DNA of 64,000 nt from Couchioplanes caeruleus (GCF_003751945.1 NZ_RJKL01000001.1:6572001-6636000); one strand, 5' to 3'. Shown: positions 55,257 to 64,000, counted from the stretch's first letter. Made by a program: numbers and translations. The notes: a model not told the origin generated them from the letters alone.

Positions 55257-55385
55257 TACCCCATGATCGTTCCAAAGTCGCGGAGGAGCACCCCGTTTTC
55301 GCGCAAGATGGTCCGAACGGGACCGTTTCCTCAGGGGTTGCCCGCGCAGTTGCGGACCCGGTTTCCCAAGATCTTGTTCGATCGC

Positions 55386-55404
55386 TAAGGTGAGGATTAC
55401 CTAA
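55386..55404 (+). promoter_or_regulatory. IdeR/DmdR-type iron box before the siderophore importer
   Basis: TAAGGTGAGGATTACCTAA matches TWAGGTWAGSCTWACCTWA at 17 of 19 positions, 41 bases before the start of the binding-protein gene. It should repress the operon when iron is sufficient. Confidence 0.85.
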
Positions 55405-55444
55405 CCCGCATTGACCAGCGCACATATCGATTCAGGAGGCCGAC

Positions 55445-56458
55445 ATGGCGACCAACCCGCTCATCTCGCGCCGGGGTCTGTTCTTCGGCGCGGCGGGTGT
55501 CGCGGCCGCTGGGCTGCTTGCGGCCTGCGGTGACGACAAGTCCGGTGGCGGCACCGGCTCGAGCGCCACCTCGGCGCCCGCCGGCGGCTCCTTCCCGGCC
55601 GAGGTCGCCCACCAGTTCGGCACCACCAGCGTCGAGCAGGCGCCGAAGAGCGTCGTCTCGCTCGGCTGGGCGGACGCGGACGCCCTGCTCGCGCTCGGCG
55701 TCATCCCGGTCGGCATCCTCGACTGGTTCCAGGCCTGGCCGGTCGGCGTCGGCCCCTGGGCGCAGGACAAGCTCGGTGGCGCGAAGCCGACCGTGCTGAA
55801 GGGCCCGGAAATCAACTACGAGCAGGTCGCCACCCTGCGTCCCGACCTCGTCACGTTCACCAAGAGCGACAACGACAAGGCCAAGTGGGAGCAGCTCGAG
55901 AAGCTCGCGCCCACGCTGAGCGGGCCGGCCGGCTCCCAGCCGTACGGCACCACGCTCAAGGACCAGACGATGCTCATCGCCGAGGCGCTCGGCAGGAAGG
56001 CCGAGGGCGAGGCGCTGGTGGCCTCCAGCGACAAGGCGCTGGCCGACGCCAAGGCGGCCAACCCGGGCTTCGACGGCAAGAGCGTCGTCGTCGCGGCCGC
56101 GTTCAGCGGACAGTACGGCGCCTACACCCGCGGCGACGGCCGGGTGCAGTTCATGGAGGCCCTCGGCTTCAAGAACTCCCAGAAGATCGAGGACCTGAAG
56201 CCGGCGAGCTTCTACGCCGAGATCTCCAAGGAGCGCGTGAACCTGCTCGACGCCGACCTCACCGTGGTCTTCGGCCTCGGCGCCGGCGACGTGCTCAAGA
56301 AGGACGCCGTGCTCAACGGCATCCCGTCGGCCAAGGCCAAGCGGCTGCTCATCATCGACGACCCGGACCTGGTCAACGCCTTCTCCACCAACTCGGTGCT
56401 GAGCACCCCGTACACCATCGAGAAGTTCGTACCGATGGTCAAGGACGCCCTGGCGTGA
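55445..56458 (+). CDS. Fe(III)-siderophore-binding lipoprotein
   Basis: 337 residues; ATG follows AGGAGG. The signal carries a Tat-type SRRGLFF and the lipobox LLAAC (Cys near 29), so it is a membrane-anchored lipoprotein. The TroA/FepB fold is supported by VVSLGWADADALLALGV, the YEQVATLRPDLV element and the closing TPYTIEKFVPMV. It captures ferric siderophore and delivers it to the overlapping permeases. It is under the iron box. Confidence 0.93.
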   Translation: MATNPLISRRGLFFGAAGVAAAGLLAACGDDKSGGGTGSSATSAPAGGSFPAEVAHQFGTTSVEQAPKSVVSLGWADADALLALGVIPVGILDWFQAWPVGVGPWAQDKLGGAKPTVLKGPEINYEQVATLRPDLVTFTKSDNDKAKWEQLEKLAPTLSGPAGSQPYGTTLKDQTMLIAEALGRKAEGEALVASSDKALADAKAANPGFDGKSVVVAAAFSGQYGAYTRGDGRVQFMEALGFKNSQKIEDLKPASFYAEISKERVNLLDADLTVVFGLGAGDVLKKDAVLNGIPSAKAKRLLIIDDPDLVNAFSTNSVLSTPYTIEKFVPMVKDALA

Positions 56459-57546
56459 CCGTGGTCGCCGAGCGCGAGCACGAGGCCGCCGAGCGCGCGG
56501 GGTACGCGCCCCTGAAGGAGCGCGTCCGTGCCCGCGGCGGCCTCACGACGCGCGGCCTCGGCCTCGTCGCCGCGGTGGCGGCCCTCGCCGCCGTCGCGGC
56601 GCTGAGCATCGCGGTCGGCACCAAGTCGATCCCGCTCGGCACCGTCCTCGACGCCCTCGACGGCCGGGCGAGCCTGCCCGAGCGGGCCCAGGACGTCCAG
56701 TTCATCGTGGAGCTGCGCATTCCGCGTACGCTGCTCGGCCTGGTCGCCGGGATCGCCCTGGGCCTGGGCGGCGCGCTGCTGCAGGCGCTCACCCGCAACC
56801 CACTGGCCGAGTCGGGCATCCTGGGCCTCGACGCCGGAGCCGCCGCGGCCGTGGTGATCGCCATCCAGGTCTTCGGCATCGGCTCGCTGACCGGATACAT
56901 CTGGTTCGCCTTCGCCGGCGCGGCCGGCGCCTTCACCGTGGTCTACCTGCTCGGCTCGCGGGGGCGCTCGGGCGCCTCGCCGGAACGGCTGGCGCTGGCC
57001 GGCGCGGCCGTCGACGCCGCCCTGTTCGCGGTCGTCTACGCGATCGCGCTGCTCGACAGCAGCACCTTCGACCGCTATCGCCTGTGGATGGTCGGCAACC
57101 TCGCGACGGGAGACCTCTCCGTCCTGTACGGGGTGCTGCCGTTCGTCACCGCCGGCGTCCTGCTGGCGCTCGCCCTGGGCCCGTCGCTCAACGCGATCGC
57201 GCTCGGCGAGGACTCCGCCCGCGCCCTCGGCGCCAACCTGAACCGCACCCGGGTGCTGTCCGCGGTCGCCATCACGCTGCTCTGCGGTGCGGCCACCGCG
57301 GCGGTCGGCCCGATCGCCTTCGTCGGCCTGGCCGTGCCGCACATCGCCCGGACGATCGTCGGGCCGGACCAGCGCTGGCTGCTGCCGTACTCTCTGGTCC
57401 TGGCCCCGATTCTGTTGCTGCTGGCGGATGTCGCCGGTCGGCTGCTGGCCCGGCCCGGCGAGCTCCAGGCCGGCATCGTGACCGCGTTCCTCGGCGCACC
57501 CGTCTTCCTCGCCATCATCCTGCGCCGCCGGATCGTGCCGCTGTGA
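56455..57546 (+). CDS. FecCD-type siderophore ABC permease 1
   Basis: 363 residues; the GTG overlaps the lipoprotein stop (GTGA). About nine or ten membrane segments and the FecCD signatures LRIPRTLLGLVAGIALGLGGALLQ (near 85-110), RNPLAESGILGLDAGA and GPIAFVGLAVPHIAR with the coupling Gly. It forms a heterodimeric channel with the next gene product. Its N-terminal cytoplasmic extension of about 35 residues is slightly long for the family. Confidence 0.95.
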   Translation: MTVVAEREHEAAERAGYAPLKERVRARGGLTTRGLGLVAAVAALAAVAALSIAVGTKSIPLGTVLDALDGRASLPERAQDVQFIVELRIPRTLLGLVAGIALGLGGALLQALTRNPLAESGILGLDAGAAAAVVIAIQVFGIGSLTGYIWFAFAGAAGAFTVVYLLGSRGRSGASPERLALAGAAVDAALFAVVYAIALLDSSTFDRYRLWMVGNLATGDLSVLYGVLPFVTAGVLLALALGPSLNAIALGEDSARALGANLNRTRVLSAVAITLLCGAATAAVGPIAFVGLAVPHIARTIVGPDQRWLLPYSLVLAPILLLLADVAGRLLARPGELQAGIVTAFLGAPVFLAIILRRRIVPL

Positions 57547-58577
57547 CCCGCCGGCTCACCGTGCGGGCCCCCGGCGTGGCGCTGCGGCTCGACCCGCGCA
57601 CCATCGGGGTGACCGCCCTGCTCGTCGTGGCGGCGCTGGCGGCCGGGGCCTGGACCGTCACCGCGGTCGGCGTGCGGATCCCGTACGCCGACATGGTCGA
57701 GATCCTCGGCGGCGGGGGCCGCCGAGCCGACCGGTTCATCCTGCTCGACCTGCGCCTGCCCCGGGTCAGCCTGGCACTGCTTGCCGGCGCCGCCTTCGGC
57801 TTGTCCGGCGCCGTATTCCAGAGCTTGTCGCGCAACCCGCTGGGCAGCCCCGACGTCATCGGGTTCACCACCGGCGCGGCGACCGGCGCGGTCGTCGCGA
57901 TCCTGGTCCTGGGCGCGGGCACCGCGGGCGCGGCCACCGGAGCCGTCGTCGGCGGCATCCTCACCGCGGCCGTCGTGTACGCGCTGGCCGCGCTCGGCGG
58001 CGGCGCGATCCGGCGCCTCGTGCTCGTCGGCATCGGCGTCAGCGCGATGCTCGTCGCCGTCAACAGCTACGTGCTCAGCCGCGCCCGGCTCGACGAGGCG
58101 CAGTCCGCCGCCACCTGGCTGGTCGGCACGCTCAACGGCCGGACCTGGGACTCCGTCCGGCTGCTGGGGATCGCCCTGCTCGTTCTCATGCCGCTGCTGC
58201 TGATGCTGAGCCGGCCGCTGGGAATGCTCGAGCTCGGCGACGACTCGGCGCATTCCCTCGGCGTCCGGGTGCGCCGGACGCGGCCGCTGCTCGTCTTCCT
58301 GGCCGTGGCGGTCTGCGCGGTGGCGACCGCCGCGACCGGCCCGGTCGTGTTCGTGGCGCTGGCCGCACCGCAGATCGCCAGGCGGCTGACCGGGACGGCT
58401 GCGCCGCAGCTCGTGCCCGCCGCCGTCACCGGGGCGCTGGTGATGGTGCTCAGCGACTTCGCCGCCCAGCGGCTGCTGGCCCCGGCCCAGGTGCCGGTCG
58501 GCGTGATCACCGGTGCGGTCGGCGGGGTCTATCTGGCCTGGGTACTCAGTGTGCAGTGGCGGAGGGGAAGTCAATGA
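57543..58577 (+). CDS. FecCD-type siderophore ABC permease 2
   Basis: 344 residues; the GTG again overlaps the previous stop (GTGA). The same FecCD pattern: LRLPRVSLALLAGAAFGLSGAVFQ, RNPLGSPDVIGFTTGA and GPVVFVALAAPQIARRL. It pairs with permease 1 in the membrane. Four-base overlaps throughout the operon indicate coupled translation and fixed subunit ratio. Confidence 0.95.
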   Translation: MTRRLTVRAPGVALRLDPRTIGVTALLVVAALAAGAWTVTAVGVRIPYADMVEILGGGGRRADRFILLDLRLPRVSLALLAGAAFGLSGAVFQSLSRNPLGSPDVIGFTTGAATGAVVAILVLGAGTAGAATGAVVGGILTAAVVYALAALGGGAIRRLVLVGIGVSAMLVAVNSYVLSRARLDEAQSAATWLVGTLNGRTWDSVRLLGIALLVLMPLLLMLSRPLGMLELGDDSAHSLGVRVRRTRPLLVFLAVAVCAVATAATGPVVFVALAAPQIARRLTGTAAPQLVPAAVTGALVMVLSDFAAQRLLAPAQVPVGVITGAVGGVYLAWVLSVQWRRGSQ

Positions 58578-59446
58578 GTCTTCGTCTCGGTTTTCCGCCG
58601 CGGAAAGGCTCAGCGTCGCGGCTGTCGGGATCGGACCTGACCCTGGCGTACGACAAGCGGGTCATCGCGTCCGATCTGGACGTGGAGATTCCGGACGGCT
58701 CGTTCACGGTCATCGTCGGGCCCAACGCCTGCGGCAAGTCGACGCTGCTGCGCGCCCTGTCCGGCCTGCTCGGCCCGAAGCGGGGCACGGTGGTGCTCGA
58801 CGGGCAGGCGATCGGCTCGTACCGGGCCAAGGAGGTCGCGCGCCGCCTCGGCCTGCTCCCGCAGACGGCGACGGCTCCCGAGGGCATCTCGGTGGCGGAC
58901 CTGGTGGCCCGCGGCCGCTACCCGCACCAGAAGCTCTTGCGGCAGTGGACCCCCGAGGACGAGAACCAGGTCGCCGCCGCGATGGAGGCCACGGGCGTGA
59001 CGGAGCTCGCCGACCGGGCCGTCGACGAGCTCTCCGGCGGCCAGCGCCAGCGCGTGTGGATGGCGATGGCGCTGGCCCAGCAGACCGACCTGCTGCTGCT
59101 CGACGAGCCGACGACGTACCTCGACATCGCCTACCAGATCGACCTGCTGGACCTCTGCGCGGACCTCAACGAGCAGGGCCGCACGCTGGTCGCGGTCCTG
59201 CACGATCTCAACCACGCCTGCCGGTACGCGACCCACCTCATCGCCATGAAGGCCGGGCGGATCGTCGCCTCGGGGGACCCGGGAGCCGTCATCACCGCGG
59301 AGCTCGTCGAGGACGTCTACGGGCTGCGCTGTGAGGTCATCCCCGACCCGCAGACCGGCACGCCGCTGGTCGTGCCGGCCGCGCGGGGTGCGAGGAGCCG
59401 CCGCCTCACGCCTCCGGCAGGCGCGACAGAACGAACACGGGGATGA
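58574..59446 (+). CDS. Siderophore ABC importer ATPase
   Basis: 290 residues; the ATG overlaps the permease stop (ATGA). Walker [10 protein letters not shown] (near 51), Q-loop LLPQTA, signature LSGGQRQR, Walker [13 protein letters not shown] and switch His in LHDLNHA, the FepC pattern. The last 13 codons overlap the convergent Ddn-like gene (59406-59446), which is unusual for two apparently functional genes. Confidence 0.95.
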   Translation: MSLRLGFPPRKGSASRLSGSDLTLAYDKRVIASDLDVEIPDGSFTVIVGPNACGKSTLLRALSGLLGPKRGTVVLDGQAIGSYRAKEVARRLGLLPQTATAPEGISVADLVARGRYPHQKLLRQWTPEDENQVAAAMEATGVTELADRAVDELSGGQRQRVWMAMALAQQTDLLLLDEPTTYLDIAYQIDLLDLCADLNEQGRTLVAVLHDLNHACRYATHLIAMKAGRIVASGDPGAVITAELVEDVYGLRCEVIPDPQTGTPLVVPAARGARSRRLTPPAGATERTRG

Positions 59447-59849
59447 TCCGGTCCGTCTTGGTCTGGTAGTTCGCGTAGTCCGGCCACACCTCGACGGCCC
59501 GCTCCCACCACTGTGCCCGTTCCTCGCCGTGCACCTCACGCGCCTGGTAGTCGTGCTTCTCCGCGCCGTCCTGGAGCTCGACGTGCGGGTTCTTCACCAG
59601 GTTCCAGTACCAGACCGGATGCGTCGGCGCGCCGCCCTGTGAGGCGACGATCGCGTACTCGCCGTCGTGCTCGACGCGCATCAGCGGCGTCTTGCGCAGC
59701 TTGCCGGACTTGGCACCCACCGACGTGACCACGATCACCGGCTTGCCCTGCAGCGTGCCGGCCTCCGCGCCGTTCGACGCCTCGTACTTCTCCGCCTGCT
59801 CCCGTGCCCAGTCGGAAGGACTGGGCGCGTACTCGCCGGTCAATGGCAT
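59406..59849 (-). CDS. Ddn-like F420-dependent nitroreductase family protein
   Basis: 147 residues: [40 protein letters not shown] and the C-terminal [17 protein letters not shown] follow the Ddn pattern closely, so it probably binds F420 and reduces a quinone-like substrate. Its 3' end overlaps the ABC ATPase gene by 41 bases. It is a second copy of the family represented at 32465, but the two share only the motifs. Confidence 0.88.
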   Translation of the reverse strand: MPLTGEYAPSPSDWAREQAEKYEASNGAEAGTLQGKPVIVVTSVGAKSGKLRKTPLMRVEHDGEYAIVASQGGAPTHPVWYWNLVKNPHVELQDGAEKHDYQAREVHGEERAQWWERAVEVWPDYANYQTKTDRIIPVFVLSRLPEA

Positions 59850-59953
59850 GTTGGTCGACCCCTTCTGCGTGCTCGGAATCCGGTGGCGGCTGCCCGGTAA
59901 GGTTCCGCCATGCTCTCGATTCTTGCCGATGTCGTACCCCGGTTGCTCCCGGC

Positions 59954-60604
59954 ATGATCGAACGCATCCTGCCGGCGCCGGTCCGCTCGGCGTACGCCCT
60001 CGACGACCTCGGCGACGCCACGCTGTACCCGGGCGAAGCGGAGCTCGTGGCCGCCGCGGTCCCCAAGCGGCGCGACGAGTTCACCACCGTGCGGCACTGC
60101 GCCCGCACCGCCCTCGCCGACCTCGGCGTGCCCCCGGGCCCGATCCTGCGCGGTGAGCGCGGCGCCCCGATCTGGCCGCGGGGAATCGTCGGCAGCCTCA
60201 CCCACTGCGCCGGCTACCGGGCGGCAGCGGTCGCCCGGGACACCGACGTGCGGGGAATCGGCGTGGACGCCGAGGTGCATGGGCCGCTGCCGGACGGGGT
60301 GCTCGACCTGGTCTCGCTGCCGGAGGAACGCGACCACCTGGCGGCTCTGTCCACGAAGCATCCGCAGACGCGGTGGGAACGCGTGCTCTTCAGCGCGAAG
60401 GAATCGGTCTACAAGGTCTGGTTCCCGCGTACGGGGGAGTGGCTCGGTTTCAAGGAGGCATCCCTGACCTTCGCCCCGGACACGGGAGAGTTCACGGCGC
60501 GGTTGCTGCGCCCGGGCCCGTTCGACACGCTGGCCGGGCGCTATCTGGTGGCAGAGGGCATCGTCCTGACGGCAATCGTGCTCAAGCGTCCGGCGCAGAC
60601 ATGA
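59954..60604 (+). CDS. 4'-phosphopantetheinyl transferase (EntD/Sfp type)
   Basis: 216 residues from ATG 59954; an upstream in-frame extension is not supported. The family motifs are [19 protein letters not shown] with the Mg-binding Asp/Glu, and [11 protein letters not shown] with Glu and Lys. The N-terminal [13 protein letters not shown] matches the EntD/PptT class. It moves the phosphopantetheine arm of CoA to carrier domains and could activate the NRPS carriers at 1-13464 as well as other carrier proteins. Its position behind a siderophore importer suggests a link to siderophore synthesis, though no siderophore NRPS is in view. Confidence 0.93.
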   Translation: MIERILPAPVRSAYALDDLGDATLYPGEAELVAAAVPKRRDEFTTVRHCARTALADLGVPPGPILRGERGAPIWPRGIVGSLTHCAGYRAAAVARDTDVRGIGVDAEVHGPLPDGVLDLVSLPEERDHLAALSTKHPQTRWERVLFSAKESVYKVWFPRTGEWLGFKEASLTFAPDTGEFTARLLRPGPFDTLAGRYLVAEGIVLTAIVLKRPAQT

Positions 60605-60727
60605 GTGGCGCATCGGCGACCGCCGCTAGTGCGGTCCGATGATCACCGGGATCTTCGTGCCGGGGCAGGGTGACTGCACCCAAGCCCTGCTGTTCGACCT
60701 CGTCGATGCGGTGCTCACCACGCGGGG

Positions 60728-61903
60728 TCAGCGTTCGGCGAAGCGTTGCGCGAACCCCATCAGGTCGCGGCGTTCGATGGCCGCCGCCATCAGGTCCGGG
60801 AAGGCGTCCGGGGTGCAGGCGAACGCCGGGACTCCCAGGGCCGCCAGGGCCGCGGCGTTCTCGTGGTCGTAGGCCGGGGCGCCCTCGTCCGAGAGGGCCA
60901 GGAGCACCACGACCTGGACGCCCGCGGTGGTCATCTCGGCAACCCGGCGCAGCATCTGCTCGCGGACGCCGCCCTCGTACAGGTCGCTGATCAGCACGAA
61001 GATGCTGTCCCGCGGGCGGGTGATCAACTGCTGGCCGTAGCCGATCGCGCGGTTGATGTCGGTGCCGCCGCCGAGCTGGGTGCCGAACAGGACCTCCACC
61101 GGATCGGCGAGCTGGTCGGTCAGGTCGACCACCGCCGTGTCGAAGACGACCAGCGAGGTCTTCAGCGACCGCATCGAGGCCAGGACGGCCGCGAAGACGC
61201 CGGAGAACACCACCGAGGCCGCCATCGAGCCGGACTGGTCGACGCAGAGCACCACGTCGCGCTGGATGGCGGTGGTGCGCCGGCCGTAGCCGACGAGGCG
61301 TTCCGGGATGACCGTGCGGTGCTCGGGCTGGTAGTGCTTGAGGTTGGCGCGGATGGTCCGGTCCCAGTCGATGTCGGTCAGCCTGGGACGGTTGATCCGG
61401 GCGGCCCGGTTCAGCGCGCCGCTGACCGCCGCCCGGGTCTTCTGGCTGATCCGCTCCTCCAGCTCGGTGACGACCTTGCGGACCACCTGGCGGGCGGCGT
61501 CCTTGGTGTGCGCGGGCATCACGCCGTTCAGTGACAGCAACGTGCCGACCAGGTGGACGTCCGGCTCGACCGCCGCGAGCATCTCCGGCTCCAGCAGCAG
61601 CCTGGTCAGGTCGAGGCGTTCGATGGCGTCCGCCTGCATGACCTGGACGACCGTGCTGGGGAAGTACTCCCGGATGTCGCCGAGCCACCGGGCCACCTTC
61701 GGCGCCGAGCCGCCGAGCCCGGCGCCCCGGGAGGTGCGCCGGCCGTCCGCGTCCTCGGCGCCGTCGTAGAGGGCGGCCAGCGCGGCGTCCATCCGGGAGT
61801 CGCGGTCCTGTGCCTCGCCCAGCGATTCGTCGGCGGGACCACCCAGCACCATCCGCCATCGGCGCAGCCGCTCCCGCCGCGCCGCGTCGTCGATGCCGGT
61901 CAT
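60728..61903 (-). CDS. VWA-domain protein, YehP-like
   Basis: 391 residues. The C-terminal von Willebrand A domain has the metal site D-Q-S-G-S (VVLCVDQSGSMAAS, near 216), the Thr in GGGTDINRA and the Asp in LISDLYEGG. The N-terminal half is helical (LLLEPEMLAAVEPDVHLVGTLLSLNGVMP). Length and layout match E. coli YehP, found with a MoxR-type ATPase (YehL), YehM (DUF5682) and a SWIM protein (YehQ). No membrane segment. It is translated from the end of a triplicated start-site repeat. Confidence 0.88.
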   Translation of the reverse strand: MTGIDDAARRERLRRWRMVLGGPADESLGEAQDRDSRMDAALAALYDGAEDADGRRTSRGAGLGGSAPKVARWLGDIREYFPSTVVQVMQADAIERLDLTRLLLEPEMLAAVEPDVHLVGTLLSLNGVMPAHTKDAARQVVRKVVTELEERISQKTRAAVSGALNRAARINRPRLTDIDWDRTIRANLKHYQPEHRTVIPERLVGYGRRTTAIQRDVVLCVDQSGSMAASVVFSGVFAAVLASMRSLKTSLVVFDTAVVDLTDQLADPVEVLFGTQLGGGTDINRAIGYGQQLITRPRDSIFVLISDLYEGGVREQMLRRVAEMTTAGVQVVVLLALSDEGAPAYDHENAAALAALGVPAFACTPDAFPDLMAAAIERRDLMGFAQRFAER

Positions 61904-61985
61904 CGGATCCCCCTGGCGAGCACGTCGGTCATCGGATCTCCCTGGCAGAGCATGACGGTCATCGGATCTCCCGTCCGAGCAGCGT
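61897..61985 (-). repeat. Three tandem copies of a ribosome-site/start-codon unit
   Basis: Units at 61897-61925, 61926-61955 and 61956-61985 (29-30 bases each). Each minus-strand copy contains GGGRGATCCGATGACC, i.e. a ribosome site and ATG ACC. The third copy includes the end of the DUF5682 gene, the first the start of the VWA gene. Confidence 0.85.
61900..61962 (-). CDS. Bridging micro-ORF (20 codons) between DUF5682 and VWA genes
   Basis: The ATG overlaps the DUF5682 stop and its own stop overlaps the VWA start (ATGA at both ends). It has a GGGAGA ribosome site. The peptide is two near-repeats, MTVMLCQGDP and MTDVLARGIR. It may simply keep ribosomes coupled between the two long genes; a peptide function is doubtful. 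Confidence 0.4.
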   Translation of the reverse strand: MTVMLCQGDPMTDVLARGIR

Positions 61986-64000
61986 GCCCAAAGTGGGCAG
62001 CACCAGCGCCGCGCGGTCGTGGTCGAGGACGAGCGGCTCCGCGGTCGCGGACCCCGCGCCGCCCGCGATCCGTTCGCCGATGGCCCGGCGTTCCCCGGTC
62101 GCGAAGGCGCCGAAGGTGCGCCGCAGCAGCGGCAGCACGTCGTCGAAGCCGTCGGCCGGAATGTCGGCGAGCCATCCGTCGATGAGCTCCAGCAGCGCGT
62201 CGTCGTGCACCAGCAGCAACCCTCCTCCGGAGAGGAAGCCCTCGACCCAGGCGGCGCCGTGTGCGGGCGGCGTGCCGACGGTCAGCGGCAGCCGCAGCCG
62301 CCGCCGCACCTCGGCGCTGTCGAGACGGCCCGCGTCGAGCAGCAGCCGGGTCAGCCGCCCGGCGAGCAGCCCGTGCAGCCCGGGCCGCCGGGACACCGCC
62401 GCGAGCGTGCTCAGCCACCGCTCGCGAAGATCCTCGCCGTCGCCGTCGCCGTCGCGGCTGCGGTCGCCGTCGTCGTCCCGGGCGTCGTCGCGGGTGCTGT
62501 CGCCGTCGCCGGACAGCAGGCTCACCGCCCGGTGCACGTCGTCGACGCGGTCGCGCAGCTCTTGGGCGGCCTCGTCCGAGAGCGACCCGACCGCCGCGGG
62601 GAGTCCGGCGCAGACCCGGGTGAGCAGGCTTGCCGTCACCGTCGCCAGCCCGGCGAGGTCCGTACGCCGTACGTCGCCGTAGCGCAGCGCGCGGGCGAGG
62701 GCGGGGATCGCGGCCATGAGGTGGGTGATGTCGGCGTCGACCGCGGCGCGGGCGTCCAGGGCGGCGAGCACCGGCGGGAAGGCGTCGGCCAGGTCGGCGA
62801 GCAGGCACACCTCGACCAGCGCGGTCACGTCGCCGAGGCTGGCCGCCTTGCGGGCCGCGTCGGTCACCTTGGTGGTCGCCGCCGCCGCGACCGTGGTGCC
62901 GTGCATGCTGCCCTCGACCAGTCGCACCGCGAAGTCGGGCAGCCAGCGCAGCCGCCACTGCTCCCGGAAGGTGCCGGTGCCGCGCCGGGCGGTCTCGGGT
63001 TCGCCCCACGGCACGCCGATCGCGCGCATCCGGTGCAGCAGGCGGCTGCGGGCCAGGTCGATGTCGCGGCGCAGGTCCAGCTCGAGGACGCGTTCCAGCG
63101 CTTCCGGCTTGAGGCGTACGGCCCGCTGCCGCGCGGCGAGGTCCTTGGCCAGGGGCACGGCGGGCATGTCGTCCGGCACGCCCCCGAGCCGCTCACCGAC
63201 GATCAGCCGCCGGCCGATGAGCTCGACCCGCAGCGGCTCGCCGTCGCACATGACCGCCTCCGCGGCCTCGGTGACCTCGGCGAGCCCGGCGAGCGGCCGG
63301 CCCCGCAGGCCGGCCAGCGCCTCGGCCAGCCGGGTCGCCTCGATGATGTGCGCGGACGAGGTCGGCATCCCCTCGGCGCGCAGCACCCCCGCGGCGTCGA
63401 CCAGCCACCGCGGCACCACGTCGCCGCCGGCGGTGAAGAGGTGGTGATACCAGCCGGGAGACCGCACGCCGGCGCCGTAGCCGGACCACGAGGCCAGCCG
63501 CCCGTACGTCCACGGCACCCAGGTGAACGCCACCTTCGCCTTCCTGCGCCCCTTGAGCAGCGCGGCGTCGTCCTTCGCGGTGACCTTGCGGGTGAGCGCC
63601 GGCACGTGCCACGCGCCGCAGACGACGGCGATGTCGTCGTGCGTGCGGCGCACCTCGCGCAGGACGGTGCGCATGTGGGCCTCGCGGACGAGGTCCTCGG
63701 GGTCCTCCGTGGATGTCTCGCGGATGGCGGTCATGGCCTCGGCGATCGCGGCGAAGGCGGGCATGCCGCGGTGCTCGACGACGTCCTCCCACCACCGCTC
63801 GGGGTCGTCGTAGCCGGCGGCCCGGGCCAGCTCCCCGATCGGGTCGGCCGGCCGCACAGGACCCTCCGCCGGCGGCGAGTCCGCCGTGCCGTCATCCGCG
63901 AGCCGATAGGCGTAGGGCAGGTCGAAGAATCGCACGGGAACCTCGTGGCGCACCGCCCACCTGATCGCCTGCCATTCCGGCGAGAAGACGGCGAACGGCC
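61959..64000 (-). CDS. DUF5682 protein (YehM-like), 5' end outside window
   Basis: About 680 C-terminal residues; the frame is open to the window edge (FSPEWQAIRWAVRHEVPVRFFDLP), so the N-terminus is missing. Features are typical of DUF5682: the RFFDLPYAY start, VVCGAWHVPAL, AFTWVPWTYGRLA, SGYGAGVRSPGWYHHL and a C-terminal helical part with an Asp/Arg-rich insert near 62440-62520. No membrane span. In known loci it is encoded with a MoxR-type AAA ATPase, VWA and SWIM proteins. The system's role is unknown; MoxR/VWA pairs often act as metal-loading or assembly chaperones, and some are proposed to be conflict systems. Confidence 0.85.
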   Translation of the reverse strand, partial: PFAVFSPEWQAIRWAVRHEVPVRFFDLPYAYRLADDGTADSPPAEGPVRPADPIGELARAAGYDDPERWWEDVVEHRGMPAFAAIAEAMTAIRETSTEDPEDLVREAHMRTVLREVRRTHDDIAVVCGAWHVPALTRKVTAKDDAALLKGRRKAKVAFTWVPWTYGRLASWSGYGAGVRSPGWYHHLFTAGGDVVPRWLVDAAGVLRAEGMPTSSAHIIEATRLAEALAGLRGRPLAGLAEVTEAAEAVMCDGEPLRVELIGRRLIVGERLGGVPDDMPAVPLAKDLAARQRAVRLKPEALERVLELDLRRDIDLARSRLLHRMRAIGVPWGEPETARRGTGTFREQWRLRWLPDFAVRLVEGSMHGTTVAAAATTKVTDAARKAASLGDVTALVEVCLLADLADAFPPVLAALDARAAVDADITHLMAAIPALARALRYGDVRRTDLAGLATVTASLLTRVCAGLPAAVGSLSDEAAQELRDRVDDVHRAVSLLSGDGDSTRDDARDDDGDRSRDGDGDGEDLRERWLSTLAAVSRRPGLHGLLAGRLTRLLLDAGRLDSAEVRRRLRLPLTVGTPPAHGAAWVEGFLSGGGLLLVHDDALLELIDGWLADIPADGFDDVLPLLRRTFGAFATGERRAIGERIAGGAGSATAEPLVLDHDRAALVLPTLGTLLGREIR

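Noticed and set aside
61900..63009. 369-codon minus-strand ORF ending at the VWA start
   Set aside because: Mostly an out-of-frame Arg/Ala shadow of DUF5682; only its last 20 codons, after the DUF5682 stop, could be translated as the bridging micro-ORF.
1..64000. CRISPR arrays, rRNA genes and replication origin
   Set aside because: No regularly spaced repeats, rRNA-like blocks or clusters of DnaA boxes were seen.

Overview
The window is about 70% GC with actinobacterial codon use. It carries an SsgB-type sporulation protein, a SigE-family sigma factor, DtxR/IdeR-type iron boxes, Tat-dependent lipoproteins and many GGDEF and Ser/Thr-kinase proteins. This fits a filamentous, sporulating actinomycete, most likely Micromonosporaceae (Actinoplanes-like). 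The genus is inference; no rRNA is present.

Bases 1-17600 are the end of a non-ribosomal peptide cluster. A 5'-truncated NRPS (A-T-C-A-T) is followed by a second NRPS (C-A-T-E-C-A-T) that ends in a fused serine beta-lactamase/PBP-like domain plus a lipocalin-like tail, the architecture of PBP-type thioesterases. The last A domain has a glycine-like pocket, which suits that kind of release domain. Next come an overlapping MFS exporter, an 18-bp hairpin between convergent genes, a GT39-type membrane glycosyltransferase and an AsnO/VioC-type Fe(II)/2-oxoglutarate amino-acid beta-hydroxylase. The predicted product is a cyclic or released peptide with a D residue, a beta-hydroxylated residue and possibly a lipid-phosphate-derived sugar.

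Bases about 18100-24770 are a decayed integrative island ending at an intact tRNA-Val(CAC). It holds a tRNA-3'-like fragment, the C-terminal part of a large serine recombinase, an intact GmrSD-like (DUF262/DUF1524) defence nuclease with a RAMA-like tail, a frameshifted RecB/PD-(D/E)XK relic, two fused transposase relics, a DUF2637-like conjugative-element relic, a DUF6461-like gene and a truncated tyrosine integrase.

Bases 24800-53500 look like chromosomal backbone and signalling genes: a TIGR02611 membrane protein, ssgB, AraC and Rrf2 regulators, a TPR/Pro-rich membrane protein and three cyclic-di-GMP proteins. One of these is a roughly 1740-residue Ser/Thr kinase-ATPase-GAF-GGDEF fusion, translationally coupled to a GAF-GGDEF-EAL protein. 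Further on are an SDR, a Tat multicopper oxidase, an OsmC protein, a divergent PRPP synthetase, a hybrid histidine kinase, a membrane Ser/Thr kinase, an SGNH hydrolase, a SigE-type sigma factor with a membrane partner, a patatin and a secreted GH26-like hydrolase.

Bases 53600-60604 are an iron-responsive block. Tandem IdeR-like boxes precede a DUF1540 gene, and another box precedes a four-gene siderophore ABC importer whose genes overlap end to start. A Ddn-type protein and an Sfp/EntD phosphopantetheinyl transferase follow; the transferase could activate the NRPS carriers. The window ends in a YehP/YehM-like VWA plus DUF5682 pair, joined through a triplicated ribosome-site/start-codon repeat.
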